This document shows, one piece after another, positions 1 to 9,400 of a DNA stretch of 64,000 bases. Location: NCBI GenBank assembly GCA_019745975.1, contig JAIESQ010000079.1, forward strand, positions 32,878 to 96,877, given 5' to 3'. The position numbers and the translations under genes are program-made. Each line of letters opens with the position of its first letter. Position 1 is the first letter of the stretch. The notes beneath the pieces are model-generated. The model saw only the letters and a program-made list of their open reading frames with translations. It searched no databases and was not told where the DNA came from. The DNA is from Pirellulales bacterium. GTDB taxonomy: Bacteria; Planctomycetota; Planctomycetia; Pirellulales; JAEUIK01.

Positions 1-230
1 CACTGCCTTTCGTTTGAAATGGTGCGTGGTTCGCTTGCCCGTCGGACCGCCCGCCCTGCATGCAGGCCGCGACCCGATCCAACTGCCCCAGATACGCCCT
101 GGCCGCCGGTGCCTGACACTTGCGCGGCAGAATACTCGGCACCACGGCTGTGGTTAGAATGGTCCCGCCTCCCGTTCCGGCGGGACGAAACGACTGGCAG
201 AACACGTTTGCGCGATTGCTGGGAGACGTG

Positions 231-1607
231 ATGCCCAACGCCTTGCCGCCAAGGGGCGATCGGCCAAGCGGACCGTCGCGCCGCGCGTTCCTGCGAATTT
301 CCTCCGGGGCCGCCGCCGCGCTCGCAATCGCGAATGTTCGGGCGGGAATCGCCGACACTCGTGCTTCGGATGAAGCGCCCTGCGATCCACCGCAGAACAC
401 CCCCGACACATCCCGTGAGCTCCCGATCACCGGCATCGAACGGCCGGAGCTAGCCGGCTTCGACCGCGCGATGCTCAACTTCCTGCGCGAAGAAAAGGGA
501 GTCGGCGCGGCGCTGGCAATCACCAAGGACGGTCGCTTGGTATACGCCCGCGGCTTTGGCTATGCCGATCGCGAAGCACGCCGTGTGGTCGAACCACACT
601 CGCTGTTTCGCATCGCCAGCTTGTCGAAAGCGGTGACCGGCGCCGCGATCCTACAGCTCGTTCAGGGCGACCAACTCGCGATGCACGCCCGCGTGCGCGA
701 GGTTCTCGATATCTGCAAGATCTACGATGACCGTTGGCGCTACATCACGATCGCGCAACTCCTCGATCACACCGGCGGTTGGGACCGCGAGCAAAGCTAC
801 GATGCGATGTTTCGCGCGGTGGAAATCGCCGAGGCGTTGAAAGTGCCGCCCCCCGCCATGCCTGCCGACGTTATTCGCTTCATGGCGCGGCAACCACTCG
901 ACTTCGATCCAGGCTCACGAAATGCCTACTCAAACTTCGGCTACTCGCTGTTGGGGCGCGTGATCGAACGACTCACGGGTCAGCGCTACGATGAGTACGT
1001 GCGTAGCGAAGTCCTCACCCCGCTGGGTATCCGCAAGATGAGGTTGGGCGCCACGCTACCGGCCAGCCGCGCCGAGGACGAAGTCTGCTACTACGATGGG
1101 CACGACGAGACAGGTCCAGCGGTCCTGGGCAACCAGATCGGCGCGCAGGTTCCTTGGCCCTACGGCGCGTGGTGCCTCGAGGCGATGGACGCGCACGGCG
1201 GCTGGATCGCCTCAGCGATCGACATGGTGCGCTTCGGCGCGGCCTTCGACGATCCCGAGCGATGTCCGATTCTCAATGGCGACAGTGTGCGACTGATGTT
1301 CACACGGCCCACAGGTCCGGCGGGCTACGATGCCGACGGCGGCCCCAAGGAGGCGTACTACGCCTGCGGCTGGAACGTCCGGCCGGTCAGCGATCGCGGC
1401 AAATTCAACGCTTGGCACACCGGCTCGCTCGACGGCACCTCGACTCTATTGGTCCGCCGGCACGATGGCTTGAACTGGGCTGTGCTGTTTAACGTGCGCG
1501 ACGGGGCAAGTGGCAAGCGGATGTCGCTGGGGGCCGACCGCTGGCTGCACCGCGTGGCCGATGAGGTCACTGAATGGCCCGACGTCGATGAGTTCCAATC
1601 GACCTGA
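231..1607 (+). CDS. Exported beta-lactamase-family serine hydrolase
   Basis: The 458-residue product belongs to the serine beta-lactamase/penicillin-binding-protein-like family (class C/esterase type). An N-terminal twin-arginine stretch (SRRAFLRIS, then an Ala-rich core) points to Tat export. The three family motifs are present in order: SLSK (Ser130/Lys133), YSN (about Tyr233) and HTG (about His396), the last in place of the canonical KTG as is usual in the esterase-like branch. The ATG at 231 is preceded by GGGAG with a 5-nt gap; an in-frame extension up to 120 has no such site and would bury the signal peptide. Likely an exported hydrolase acting on peptides, esters or peptidoglycan fragments; the substrate cannot be told. 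It converges with the next gene. Confidence 0.85.
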   Translation: MPNALPPRGDRPSGPSRRAFLRISSGAAAALAIANVRAGIADTRASDEAPCDPPQNTPDTSRELPITGIERPELAGFDRAMLNFLREEKGVGAALAITKDGRLVYARGFGYADREARRVVEPHSLFRIASLSKAVTGAAILQLVQGDQLAMHARVREVLDICKIYDDRWRYITIAQLLDHTGGWDREQSYDAMFRAVEIAEALKVPPPAMPADVIRFMARQPLDFDPGSRNAYSNFGYSLLGRVIERLTGQRYDEYVRSEVLTPLGIRKMRLGATLPASRAEDEVCYYDGHDETGPAVLGNQIGAQVPWPYGAWCLEAMDAHGGWIASAIDMVRFGAAFDDPERCPILNGDSVRLMFTRPTGPAGYDADGGPKEAYYACGWNVRPVSDRGKFNAWHTGSLDGTSTLLVRRHDGLNWAVLFNVRDGASGKRMSLGADRWLHRVADEVTEWPDVDEFQST

Positions 1608-1654
1608 CGCACTCGACGCGACAATCAACCGCCACGTCGGGCGGCATGATGCCA

Positions 1655-2962
1655 TCAGTTGACGACCAGTTTCCGCTGCTCGATCGCAGCGTGTCCCGAT
1701 CGCCGATAGGGCCGTGGAAAGGGCTGCGCATGGCCTCGCTCGTCGATCGCCCGACATCGCAGGGTGTAGTTGCCAGGTGACAGCCCGGGCAAGATGCCCG
1801 CCCAATGCACCACCGCCAACTTCATCGGCCACGTTTGCGGCTGGCCCGCTGCATCGAAGCCCAAGGTCCGCAGCGGAATCTTGCCGTCAGGTAACTCGCC
1901 TCCCCAGTCCTGTGGCGGAGCAAGTATTTCCATGTCGACCCAGGGGGCGCTCGCAAAGCCGTCGCGCTCCCCGCCCGCCACGCGTTCCCCCGCGGGTTGA
2001 ATCCAGGCTTGTACTTTTGACAGCCCGCCGATGCCAACTTGCGCGTACCCCGTGATCGGAATCTTGTCGCCGGCCTTGACCTCGGTCGGCACGTCGATCG
2101 TGGCGGCGAACGTCTTCATCGGGCTGTCGATGTCGTTCCCCTGTTCGGCATACGTGTCGTTGGCGTACGACAGCTCGGTGAGCACCACGTGCGTCAGCCA
2201 TTTGACCGACTTGTAGCCGTAGTGCTCGGGCACGACCACGCGCACCGGTCCGCCGCGCTCGGCCGAAAGCCACTGGCCATTGAGCTTGTAGCAGAGGATC
2301 ACCGGCGGCAGGTCGAAGTAATCCTCGAAGATGCGCCCGATCGGCAGCGAGCTGCGAAACATCTGCTCAGGTTGATCGTTGTGATACCCGTAGTAGAAGA
2401 CGCGGCGAAGGTTGTCGCGGGGCTCTGCCAGGCGAACCACTTCGCGCAGCGGCACTCCTTCCCACAGGCCGAAGCCCAACGGACAGCCCAGATTCAAGCA
2501 GGTCATCGCTTTGACGAAGCGCACGGCGTGCTTATCGGCCAACTGTAGGAGAGCCGCGAAATCGAGCGCCCGGTTCTTCTCCTTGGTAAGTGGACTGCGC
2601 AGCGGCACGGGATGTTCTGGGTCGGAGACGACTTCGAGTTTCCAGGTTTCGCGCGTCAGGCCGACCTCGGTCTTTTTGTCGTCGGGCAGCGCGTGCGGTA
2701 GCGGATCGCCGCGTGAGACGTCGAAGAACAGTTCCTGCGGAGTTAGCAGCTTGTCGTTGCCTTTGATGCCATCGCCTAGCGCGGCTTTGGGCCTAACAGG
2801 TTCGGGTGCCTCGGCCGCGGCTGAAGTATTGTTTGGCTCTGGTTCGGCGAACCCACGGCGCGGCCAAACGGCGCCGGCGGTCAGCGCCAGCCCGCCGGCT
2901 TTGAGAAAGTATCTGCGTGTCAGCTCTCGGTGCGACGCCAGGAATTTCGGGGCGTGTCGCAT
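1655..2962 (-). CDS. Tat-exported molybdopterin oxidoreductase, sulfite oxidase family
   Basis: A 435-residue protein with a clear Tat signal (TRRYFLKAGG, residues 15-24). The body is the sulfite-oxidase-type molybdopterin domain (about residues 95-290), with a candidate Mo-ligating cysteine in MTCLNLGC (Cys155; Cys160 close by) followed by GLWEGVPL, matching the usual Cys then W-x-G-x-x-L pattern. It is followed by a Mo-co dimerisation-like beta domain (about 295-425). AAGGAG lies about 6 nt before the ATG. Expected to be a periplasmic Mo-MPT enzyme; whether it oxidises sulfite or another substrate (SoxC or YedY type) cannot be settled here. No cytochrome partner gene is adjacent. Confidence 0.85.
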   Translation of the reverse strand: MRHAPKFLASHRELTRRYFLKAGGLALTAGAVWPRRGFAEPEPNNTSAAAEAPEPVRPKAALGDGIKGNDKLLTPQELFFDVSRGDPLPHALPDDKKTEVGLTRETWKLEVVSDPEHPVPLRSPLTKEKNRALDFAALLQLADKHAVRFVKAMTCLNLGCPLGFGLWEGVPLREVVRLAEPRDNLRRVFYYGYHNDQPEQMFRSSLPIGRIFEDYFDLPPVILCYKLNGQWLSAERGGPVRVVVPEHYGYKSVKWLTHVVLTELSYANDTYAEQGNDIDSPMKTFAATIDVPTEVKAGDKIPITGYAQVGIGGLSKVQAWIQPAGERVAGGERDGFASAPWVDMEILAPPQDWGGELPDGKIPLRTLGFDAAGQPQTWPMKLAVVHWAGILPGLSPGNYTLRCRAIDERGHAQPFPRPYRRSGHAAIEQRKLVVN

Positions 2963-3013
2963 GGCAGGCTCCTTGCAAGCGATGGACTTGCCACGTACAG
3001 CAAGACGTCCAGC

Positions 3014-3646
3014 TTACACCAACCCGTGGCGCACGGCCCACACCGCCGCTTGAGTACGGTCGGAAACGCCGATCTTGCGCAGCACGTGCTGCACGTGCTC
3101 TTTGACTGTCTCGTAGCTGATCTTCAGCGACTGAGCGATCTCCTTGTTCGTGAGCCCCAGCGCCATCTGCCGGAGCACTTCGCTCTCGCGCTTCGTAAGC
3201 GAGACTTCGACGTCGTCGGTCAAGCGCGGCGTAGCCAGAGCACCGGTCACGCGGCGCAGTTCCTCGCGGGTCCAGGCGTTGTCCCCCGCGGCCGACTTAC
3301 GCAGCGCTTCGAGCAACTCTTCGCGCCCAACCCCTTTGAGCAAGTAGCCGCTGGCCCCCAGGGCGAGCGCTCGCGCCACGTAAGTTGGATTGTCGTAAGT
3401 CGACAGGACGAGCACGGGCATTTCGGGACGCGCTTGACGCAACTGGGCCAGTGCTGCCAAGCCGTCGGTGTCTCCCATGCGCACATCGAGGAGCACCACG
3501 TCGGGCCGCATCGCCAGCGCCACGCGGACCGCTTCCGGACCAGTCCCCGCCTCGCCGACAACTTCAATTTCGCTGCCGGCGAACAGGCTCTTCAGGCCTG
3601 AGCGAACAACTTCGTGATCGTCGGCAACCACAACTTTCAGAGTCAT
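3014..3646 (-). CDS. NarL/FixJ-type response regulator
   Basis: A 210-residue two-component regulator. The receiver domain opens with VVVADDHEVV (acidic pair) and carries the phosphoacceptor Asp in VVLLDVRMGD at about residue 54. A LuxR-type helix-turn-helix occupies about residues 145-205 (LTKRESEVLRQMALGLTNKE, then a recognition helix). The start is the ATG whose bases overlap the kinase stop codon (ATGA at 3643-3646), so the pair is translationally coupled; the longer in-frame extension into the kinase gene is rejected. It should be phosphorylated by the kinase directly upstream on the same strand and act as a DNA-binding transcription factor. Confidence 0.92.
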   Translation of the reverse strand: MTLKVVVADDHEVVRSGLKSLFAGSEIEVVGEAGTGPEAVRVALAMRPDVVLLDVRMGDTDGLAALAQLRQARPEMPVLVLSTYDNPTYVARALALGASGYLLKGVGREELLEALRKSAAGDNAWTREELRRVTGALATPRLTDDVEVSLTKRESEVLRQMALGLTNKEIAQSLKISYETVKEHVQHVLRKIGVSDRTQAAVWAVRHGLV

Positions 3647-6156
3647 TCGTCGCTCCGTGGGTCGGCCACCTCTTGCGGCGGGGTGGCCGGCAATTCGACA
3701 CACACTCGGGTCCCCTGTCCCAACTGGCTCTCGATACTGGCCCGACCACGCAGCAATCGCGCCCGCTCGCGAATCCCTTGCAAGCCAAAGCGATTCTCAG
3801 TGATAACCAACGGATCGAAACCGACGCCGTTGTCTCGAATCTCGACGCGGAGCGTGCCGGCTTCTTCCACGAGGTCCACCACGGTATACGTGGCTTTACT
3901 GTGGCGGCGGATGTTGTTAAGCGCCTCTTGCACGATCCGGTAGATCGTACCCTCGACGATCGCGCTAAAGCGGCGGCTGCTCACGTCGGGGCGAAACTCG
4001 ATACAGCCGGCTCCGGCGCTGGTTTGCTCGCTGATCAGGTAATCAATCGCCGCCACGATTCCCTGCTCGTCGATGATCGGTGGCCTTAAGCCGCTGATAA
4101 GTCCACGTCCTTCGCCGAGGCTATCACGGAGCAGGCGCAGCGCCAGGTCGAATTCGCCTTTGGCGGAGTCGGGATCCATGGAACGCAGCCGCCGGTAGCT
4201 TTCCAGGTGCATCAGCGCACCGGTGACATCTTGCAGAAAACCGTCGTGAATTTCGTACGCGATGAGCTGGCGATCGCGCTCGTGAGCCACGAGCAACCGC
4301 TGCAGCAACTTCTGCTCGGCGGCCAGCGCGGCGCCGGCGCGCTTACTCTCGGTGATGTCGCGGAACACGGCCACTCCCCCGACCAGCGTGCCGTTGTCGT
4401 CGCGCACCGGCCTGGCAATCACGCTTAGCCAGACGCCCTCCTGGCGGTCGGCATGCTGCACGTAGACTTCGGTATCGGGAGGTACCTCGCCGCGACTGGC
4501 CCGTACCAGCGGTAGCTCGTTCTCGGGATAGGGTGTAACGCGATCCGGAAGATATAATCCATAGCGCCGCGACCATTCACTGACAGGGACATCGAGCCGA
4601 CCCACGCCCAAGATCCGGCTGGCGGCAGGGTTGAATACGGTGAAGCGCCCGTCGCGCCCGGCGACGACCACCCCTTCGCCAATGCTCGACAAGATCGACT
4701 GCAGGATCTGGGTTTGCCGCACGAGCTCGCGCTGCACCTCGTGCCTTGTCTGCACTTCCTTGCGGAGCTGCTCGTTGGCATCGAGTAGTTCGCCCGTGCG
4801 CTCCGCGACGCGCGCCTCGAGACCTTCGTGCGCCGCTTGCAATTCGGCTTGCGCTTGCGAGCGCTGCGTGACGTCGATCCCCACCGCCCAGCTCCCCCAG
4901 CCCGAGATGGGAAACAGCGCGGAGAGATTCGACCAGGCAATGGTCTTGGGCGTACCGTCCTTGGCGGTCAGTGTCCACTCGATATCGCGGAAATGGTCTT
5001 CCATTTCGCGCCACTCGCCAATCATTTGCAGCCGATAATCGGGATCGGGATAGAGCAGCTCAAACGCTTTTGGATTCCCCACCACTTCGGCCGCCGTGTA
5101 ACCCGTGACCCGCTCACATTCTGAGTTCCAGGCCACGACCTGGATGATCGGCGCGTCGGTCGTCAGGTCGACCTTCTGTTCGACGGCCACGAGCATCACG
5201 GGCATATTCTGCACGATTTGCCGCAGTCGCTCCTCGTTGGCGGCGCGCTCGGTTATGTCGACGGCCCAAACCACGATCGATTGAGCCGCGCCGTCACCTG
5301 TCGGCAACACCTGGGCCGACCACTCAAGCGTGCGAACCTGGCCATCGCGTTGCACTTCGAAATACTTGAGGTCCTGATCGACGCGGCCGGCCAGGACTTG
5401 CGCGACGGCGCGCTTTGCCCGCTCGGCCTGCAACTTCGGGAACAAGTCCCAAATGAATTTTCCTGTAGCCTTTTGTGCGACGTGACCGCTCATCAACTCG
5501 GTGGCGCGGTTCAGGAACAGCACGCGCCCTTCGACGTCGAGGATCGTGATCAGGGTTTCGATGGAATCGAGCACGGCCGACATGAAATCGCGGTCAACGC
5601 GCAGCGCGCGTGCCGCGCGATCGAAGCGGCTGATGTCGGCCGCGACCCCCAGGGCACCGACGATCCGCCCCGCCTCGTCGTATTGCGGCGCGCAGTAGGC
5701 ATCGAACGCCACGTCGCGAACGCGCACCAGCGCGCGACACGAATGACCCGCCAGCGCGCGGCGCGCCCCTTCGAGCACCTGCGGCGTGTCGCCGAAAACC
5801 GCCTCTAACTCTTGGCCAACAACGTCGGCGGACTTGAGTCCCAACGCCGCCAGGCCGTTGCCCGCGGCGAGCGTGAAACGACGCTCTAGATCGATGGCCC
5901 AAGCAAAGACCGATCCCCCGTCGACAACGACCTGCAAGTCGCCCCCGCCCGCGGCGAAGTAGGAAGAATGCGCTGCCGGATCGATTTCGGCTTTGCGGTC
6001 CTCGGCGGCGCCGTCGGTCAGCCGCCGTTCAAGTTCGGCGATTTGCCGGCGCAAAGACTGGATTTCGTCGGTGCGGTCGAGTTCCTCTGAGGGCAGGACA
6101 GACATACCGCAGGCTGCTTTCGCGAGGTCCCCATCGGCTATTGGGGTGATAGCCAT
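3643..6156 (-). CDS. Multi-PAS sensor histidine kinase (HisKA_3 type)
   Basis: An 837-residue soluble-looking kinase with no convincing membrane segment. After a short coiled coil (RRQIAELERRL) come four PAS-like domains (roughly 70-190, 195-310, 315-435 and 480-600), a linking coiled coil (about 440-480), a dimerisation domain with the phosphoacceptor in YEIHDGFLQ (His near 636), and an HATPase domain with N-box EALNNIRRHSKA, G1 box RDNGVGFD and GLQGIRERA. This is the NarX/DesK-like class that pairs with NarL-type regulators, here encoded by the overlapping downstream gene. Several stacked PAS domains suggest cytoplasmic redox or small-ligand sensing. The start is uncertain: the ATG at 6156 lacks a good ribosome site, and an in-frame ATG at 6105 is possible. 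Confidence 0.9.
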   Translation of the reverse strand: MAITPIADGDLAKAACGMSVLPSEELDRTDEIQSLRRQIAELERRLTDGAAEDRKAEIDPAAHSSYFAAGGGDLQVVVDGGSVFAWAIDLERRFTLAAGNGLAALGLKSADVVGQELEAVFGDTPQVLEGARRALAGHSCRALVRVRDVAFDAYCAPQYDEAGRIVGALGVAADISRFDRAARALRVDRDFMSAVLDSIETLITILDVEGRVLFLNRATELMSGHVAQKATGKFIWDLFPKLQAERAKRAVAQVLAGRVDQDLKYFEVQRDGQVRTLEWSAQVLPTGDGAAQSIVVWAVDITERAANEERLRQIVQNMPVMLVAVEQKVDLTTDAPIIQVVAWNSECERVTGYTAAEVVGNPKAFELLYPDPDYRLQMIGEWREMEDHFRDIEWTLTAKDGTPKTIAWSNLSALFPISGWGSWAVGIDVTQRSQAQAELQAAHEGLEARVAERTGELLDANEQLRKEVQTRHEVQRELVRQTQILQSILSSIGEGVVVAGRDGRFTVFNPAASRILGVGRLDVPVSEWSRRYGLYLPDRVTPYPENELPLVRASRGEVPPDTEVYVQHADRQEGVWLSVIARPVRDDNGTLVGGVAVFRDITESKRAGAALAAEQKLLQRLLVAHERDRQLIAYEIHDGFLQDVTGALMHLESYRRLRSMDPDSAKGEFDLALRLLRDSLGEGRGLISGLRPPIIDEQGIVAAIDYLISEQTSAGAGCIEFRPDVSSRRFSAIVEGTIYRIVQEALNNIRRHSKATYTVVDLVEEAGTLRVEIRDNGVGFDPLVITENRFGLQGIRERARLLRGRASIESQLGQGTRVCVELPATPPQEVADPRSDE

Positions 6157-6460
6157 AAATGGGGACGTGGCTTCCCCTTTCTAGAGGGGGTTTTCAACCC
6201 TGTCAAACGTAGCCCATCCCACCTGCAGAATCGAATCTTGTGAGACGACGGAACCATCCTCAAAAGGCGTTTGGGGGGGGACCAGTGCTCGACGCGGGGG
6301 GAGAAACCGGATAAACCCCACGACCGGTGCCGTGTATCGCAGATGGTTGCCGCCTAGAATGTTACGCGCGGTTCAGGGCACGGCTTCACGACGCTTGAAT
6401 CGGCAAATCGCGGCTCAACGGCGGCCGTCGGCTGCTGGCCCACAACGGGAGACTCGGTTC
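6157..6460. other. Divergent intergenic region between kinase and giant exported protein
   Basis: These 304 bases separate the divergently transcribed kinase and the 1751-residue protein, so promoters for both should lie here. I see runs of G (GGGGGGG near 6275) and a short CCCC/GGGG dyad near the kinase start, but no promoter or operator I can name. The ORF extending from 6332 into the downstream gene lacks a signal peptide and is taken as non-coding. Confidence 0.4.
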
Positions 6461-9400
6461 ATGCGAGCACTTGCTGCAGCCGGAACGCTGGCCTGGCTCG
6501 CGGCGGCCAGCGCCGTCACTGCAGCGCCCGCCCCGGGCGCGAATCGCTTCGTGTACCTCGATGAAAGCGATCCGTTCTACGTTTCGGCAGCCCACGCGAA
6601 GCTGACGACGCCACAGTGGGTCGGCGAACCGAACGTCGAAGCCGTGGTCGTGTTGGCGATCGACGACCTTCGCGATCCGCCGCGCTGGGAAGCCTACCTG
6701 CGCCCGATCATCGAGCGGCTCAAAAAGCTTACGGGGTCGGCGCCGGTGAGCATCATGACCTGCAAGGTCGCGCCAACCGATCCGCAGTTGCAAGCCTGGC
6801 TCGCTGAAGGTTTGAGCCTCGAGTGCCACACGATTGATCATCCGTGCGTGCTCTTGAACAAAGGCAACTTCGCGCGCGCCAAGCAGACGTACGACGACTG
6901 CATCGGCTTGCTCTCCTACGTGCCTGGCAATCGGCCAGTCGCCTTTCGCGTGCCGTGCTGCGACTCGTTGAACGCGGCGAGTCCGCGGTTCTACCGCGAG
7001 ATCTTCAATCGCACCGCGGCGGCGGGCAGCCATCTGTCGATCGACAGTTCGGTGTTTCAGCTCTTCACGCCGGCCGATCCCGCGTTGCCGCGCGATCTGG
7101 TGCTGGCGGCCGATGGCAGCGAGCGATTTCGCCGGTACCTGCCCAACCCCGGCTACGTCGCCACCGTCGAGAACTATCCGTACCCCTATCCGATCGGGAG
7201 GCTGTGCTGGGAGTTTCCCTGCGCCGTACCCAGCGACTGGCAGGGGCAGAAGCTCTATCGCCCCGCCAATCCCGAGATCGTCGTCGATATGAAACGTGCC
7301 CTCGACGCGGTGGTCGCCAAGCGCGGGGTGTTCAATCTGGTCTTTCATCCCTACGACTGGATTCGCTCGTCGCAGGTCGTGGAGCTGATCGATCATGCCG
7401 TGGCGCGCCACAAGGGGCGCGTCAAGTTCCTGACGTTTCGCGAGGCACTTGAGCGGCTCAACCGTCATCTGCTCGGTGACGAGGCGCTGCGCGGCGGTGA
7501 TGGGGGCGACAACGGCGTGCGGCTGTTGGACCTCAACGGCGACGGTTTTCAGGATGTCGTCATCGGCAACCAGCGTGTTCGTGGCACGCGCGTCTGGGAT
7601 GCCGAGAAAAAGTCATGGTTGATGGGCAATTTCCCCTGCGAGCTGGTCGGTCGCGATGGCGGAGCCGACCGCCGACCGACCGCGCGGTTTGGCATGGTGG
7701 GGGAGCCGCCGCGCCCTGTGGTCTTGGCGGCCGACGACCGCGGCCTGCGCGGCTGGCGGTATGAGGCTAGCAACGAATCGGTCGGTCGCTGGGTCGAGGC
7801 GCCCGACCTGACACCCCCTGTCGACGGCGCGGAGATCACCGCAACCGAGATCGCGGGATTGCGGCTCGTCGACATCGACGGTGCCGGCGGCTGCGAACTG
7901 CTCTTGGCGACACCGACGCGGCAAGTGGCATTTGCCTGGGAGCCAGGCAGCGCCGACAAACAACGGTCGAAACTCGGCCGTTGGCGACGCTTGGATTTCA
8001 CGCTGCCGACCGGCGCAATGTTTGCCGACGACCGCGGACGCGACGCCGGCCTGCGACTCGTTGATCTCGACGACGACCTCGATCTCGACGTGATCTTTTC
8101 GAACGAGCGCGAATTCGGCGCCTATCTCTTCGCCGATCTCGAGAGTGGTTGGTCGCGCGCCGTGCGGTCAGGGCCGCGCACCCAAGCTGATGCCGTGCCG
8201 ATGATCGCGCGCGCCGGAACCGACAACGGCGCTTGGTTTCACGGTCGCGAACTGATCGTGCAAAACGAAGACACGGATCGCCTGCCCGACGCGATCCAGC
8301 GGCTGCCGTTCAACGATTTGCTCGCGGGCGTGGTCCCCGAACCGAAGAGCCCGACGGCCGCCCAACGTGCCCTCGTGCCGCGGCCCGACATGATCGCCGA
8401 ACTGGTCGCCGCCGAGCCACTAATTGAAGACCCTGTCTCCTTCGATTGGGACACCCAAGGAAGGCTTTGGGTGATCGAGATGCGCGACTACCCCTCCGGC
8501 GTTGACGGCCGCCCGGGCGGGCGAGTTCGCGTGCTCGACGATACCGACGGCGACGGGCGCTACGATCGCAGCAGCATTTTCCTCGACGAGTTGCGCTATC
8601 CGACGAGCGTGTTCACGTGGCGCAAGGGCGCGCTCGTGCTGGCCGCGCCCGATTTGCTCTATGCTGAGGATCGCGACGGCGATGGCCAGGCCGATCACAC
8701 CGAAGTGCTCTTCACCGGCTTTGCGCGCGGCAATCCACAGCACCTGGCCAACGGCTTGGTTTGGGGACTCGACAACTGGATCTACGGCGCCAATGGCGAC
8801 AGCGGAGGCCGTGTCCGCGCCGCGGCCGGTGGCGAGGAGAATCCGATCGGGGGGCGCGATTTCCGCCTGCGCCCGGCCGACGGCAGCTTCGAGCCAATCG
8901 AAGGATTCACGCAGTTCAGCCGGCCGCGCGACGATTGGGGGAACTGGTTCGGCTGCAGCAACGCCAATCCGTTCTGGCAGTACGTGTTGTCCGACCATTA
9001 TCTGCGCCGCAATCCGCACGTTGCTGGGCCCGATAGCCGCGTGGATGTGTCAGACAATCCAGGCGTGGCGCCGGTCTATCCGCTGAGCCGGCTGCTCGAA
9101 CGGTTCAACGATCCGCACACCGCCAATCGCTTTACTTCGGCTTGCGGGGCCACGATCTATCGCGACGAGCTGCTTGGCGCGAGCTTCACCGGCAATGTGT
9201 TCATCAGCGAGCCAGTTCACAGCCTGGTGCATCGCGAGATCATGGCGGCCGAAGGCGTGCGCTTCGTAAGTCGTCGAGCGGCCGACGAACAGCGCAGCGA
9301 GTTTCTGGCTTCGACCGACAACTTCTTTCGACCAACCACGATCAAGACCGGGCCCGATGGCGCACTGTGGATCGCCGATATGTATCGCTACGTGATCGAG

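Noticed and set aside
6386..7468. 360-residue antisense ORF inside the giant exported protein gene
   Set aside because: A GC-rich shadow frame: no family motif or signal, fully covered by the better-supported plus-strand gene.
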